Assembly: GCA_036525535.1 (NCBI GenBank)
Contig: DATDAH010000126.1
Location: forward strand, 1-23,303
Direction of reading: 5' to 3'
DNA length: 23,303 nucleotides
Source: DATDAH01 sp036525535
GTDB lineage: Bacteria; Actinomycetota; Acidimicrobiia; Acidimicrobiales; DATDAH01
Below the pieces are notes generated by a model. It saw only the letters and a program-made list of their open reading frames with translations, did no database searches and had not been told where the DNA came from. Every line of letters starts with the position of its first letter. Within the stretch, counting starts at the first letter, position 1. Both the position numbers and the translations under genes were made by a program. Shown piece after piece: positions 22,533 through 23,303 of the stretch.

Positions 22533-23303
22533 CACCGGTCGATGTCTCCCAGGATGAAGTAGAGGCTGCCCAGGATGGTGATGACGTCGGGCACGTACAC
22601 GCCCTTCATCACCCAGGGCACGATCGAGATGTTGTTGAAGCTGGGCGTGCGGATCTTGACCCGGAACGGCACGAGGTCGCCCTTGCTGATCACGTAGTAG
22701 CCCATGGCCCCGAGGGGGTTCTCGGTGGCCACGTAGGCCTCGCCGGCCGGCACCTTGATGATGCGGGGGACCTTGGCCATGATCGGCCCCGAAGGCAGGC
22801 CGTCGAGGAGCTGGTCCACCATCTTGGTCGACTCCCGGACCTCCTGGAGGCGGACCCAGAAGCGGGCGAACGAGTCGCCGTCGGGATGGGTCCAGACCTG
22901 CCAGTCGAGCTGGTCGAAGGCCAGGCCGACGGGGACGTCGCGGCGCAGGTCCCAGTCCACGCCGCTGGCCCGGAGGTTGGCGCCGGACAGGCCGTAGGAC
23001 AGGGCCACGTCGGCGGGGATGACCCCGACCCCGCGGCAGCGGGCGGCGAAGATCTCGTTGCCCATGAGCAGGTCTTCGATCTGGTCACAGAAGTCCCGCA
23101 TCCGGTCCATGACCTCGTGGCAGGACTCGATCCAGCCCGCGGGCAGGTCGTCCTTCAGGCCGCCGATCCGGTCGTAGTTCGGGTGGAACCGGCCACCGGT
23201 GGCCGACTCGATCAGGTTCAGGGCCCGCTCCCGGTCGCGGAAGGCGAAGAAGACCGGGGTGATGGCGCCGAGCTGGGCCCCCATGTCGCCGAGGAACAGC
23301 GAG
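22532..23303 (-). CDS. nuoD: NADH-quinone oxidoreductase subunit D, C-terminal part (gene runs off the right edge)
   Basis: The last 256 residues of the 49-kDa-type subunit that forms the quinone site near cluster N2. Visible family segments are LGDMGAQLGAITPVFFAFRD, GGRFHPNYDRIGGLKDDLP, the GLSGANLRASGVDWDLRRDV region, ENPLGAMGYYVISKG, and the C-terminal KIRTPSFNNI...LGDIDR, which ends at the Arg that closes nearly all NuoD proteins. The N-terminal part, including the arginine methylated in mitochondrial NDUFS2, is outside the window. The stop overlaps the nuoH start. Confidence 0.95.
   Translation of the reverse strand, partial: SLFLGDMGAQLGAITPVFFAFRDRERALNLIESATGGRFHPNYDRIGGLKDDLPAGWIESCHEVMDRMRDFCDQIEDLLMGNEIFAARCRGVGVIPADVALSYGLSGANLRASGVDWDLRRDVPVGLAFDQLDWQVWTHPDGDSFARFWVRLQEVRESTKMVDQLLDGLPSGPIMAKVPRIIKVPAGEAYVATENPLGAMGYYVISKGDLVPFRVKIRTPSFNNISIVPWVMKGVYVPDVITILGSLYFILGDIDR

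Noticed and set aside
1..23303. Mobile elements, CRISPR arrays, prophage or a defence island
   Set aside because: No transposase, integrase, direct-repeat array or phage gene was seen; the gene content is housekeeping, respiratory and stress-related.

Overview
The window is chromosomal DNA from a high-GC bacterium. It is very GC-rich, intergenic gaps are short, GTG starts are frequent, and many neighbours overlap as NTGA or TGATG. The superoxide dismutase is closely similar to actinobacterial SodA, and the SigB/F/G sigma factor sits beside STAS and RsbW-type genes. Together these point to an actinobacterium. A deep lineage such as Acidimicrobiia is my guess, not something the sequence proves. 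I see no mobile element, CRISPR array, prophage or plasmid feature, and no gene-free stretch reaches 300 bases.

Layout. 1-317 (minus): tRNA-Thr(GGT), tRNA-Met(CAT), then the 5' end of tuf (EF-Tu), which runs off the left edge. 415-2913 (plus): an SMC/Rad50-like ATPase with a lost Walker A lysine and a membrane hairpin, a GNAT acetyltransferase and a Fe/Mn superoxide dismutase. 2910-5641: a stress-sigma partner-switching locus made of a STAS antagonist (+), a canonical RsbW-type kinase on the opposite strand (-), a degenerate RsbW-like protein (+), a SigB/F/G sigma factor (+) and a YihY/BrkB membrane protein (+); the last three are joined by GTGA overlaps. 5616-9403 (minus): tRNA-Tyr(GTA) followed 11 bp later by two overlapping ABC exporter half-transporters of the asymmetric TM287/288 type. 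9457-9945 (+): a YajQ-family protein.

9942-23303 is entirely on the minus strand. Read in the direction of transcription it is nuoD (partial)-H-I-J-K-L-M-N, then a COG1565/NDUFAF7-type methyltransferase, a 59-aa membrane protein, a DUF2231 membrane protein, acetyl-CoA synthetase (acs), a Pnkp-like HAD phosphatase and an HtpX-type membrane protease.

How the genes work together. The nuo genes encode the proton-pumping arm and part of the Q-module of respiratory complex I. nuoD is followed directly by nuoH, so the NADH-input genes nuoEFG are missing from their usual place. The methyltransferase overlaps the end of nuoN and belongs to the family whose human member methylates the NuoD homologue NDUFS2, so it is a good candidate for a complex I maturation factor made with its target. 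The sigma locus would control a general stress response; BrkB is co-translated with the sigma factor and sodA overlaps the STAS gene. I did not find an obviously new defence or mobile system. The most unusual items are the degenerate membrane-hairpin ATPase, the strand-split partner-switching locus, the nuo operon without EFG, and its linked methyltransferase with a probable CTG start.
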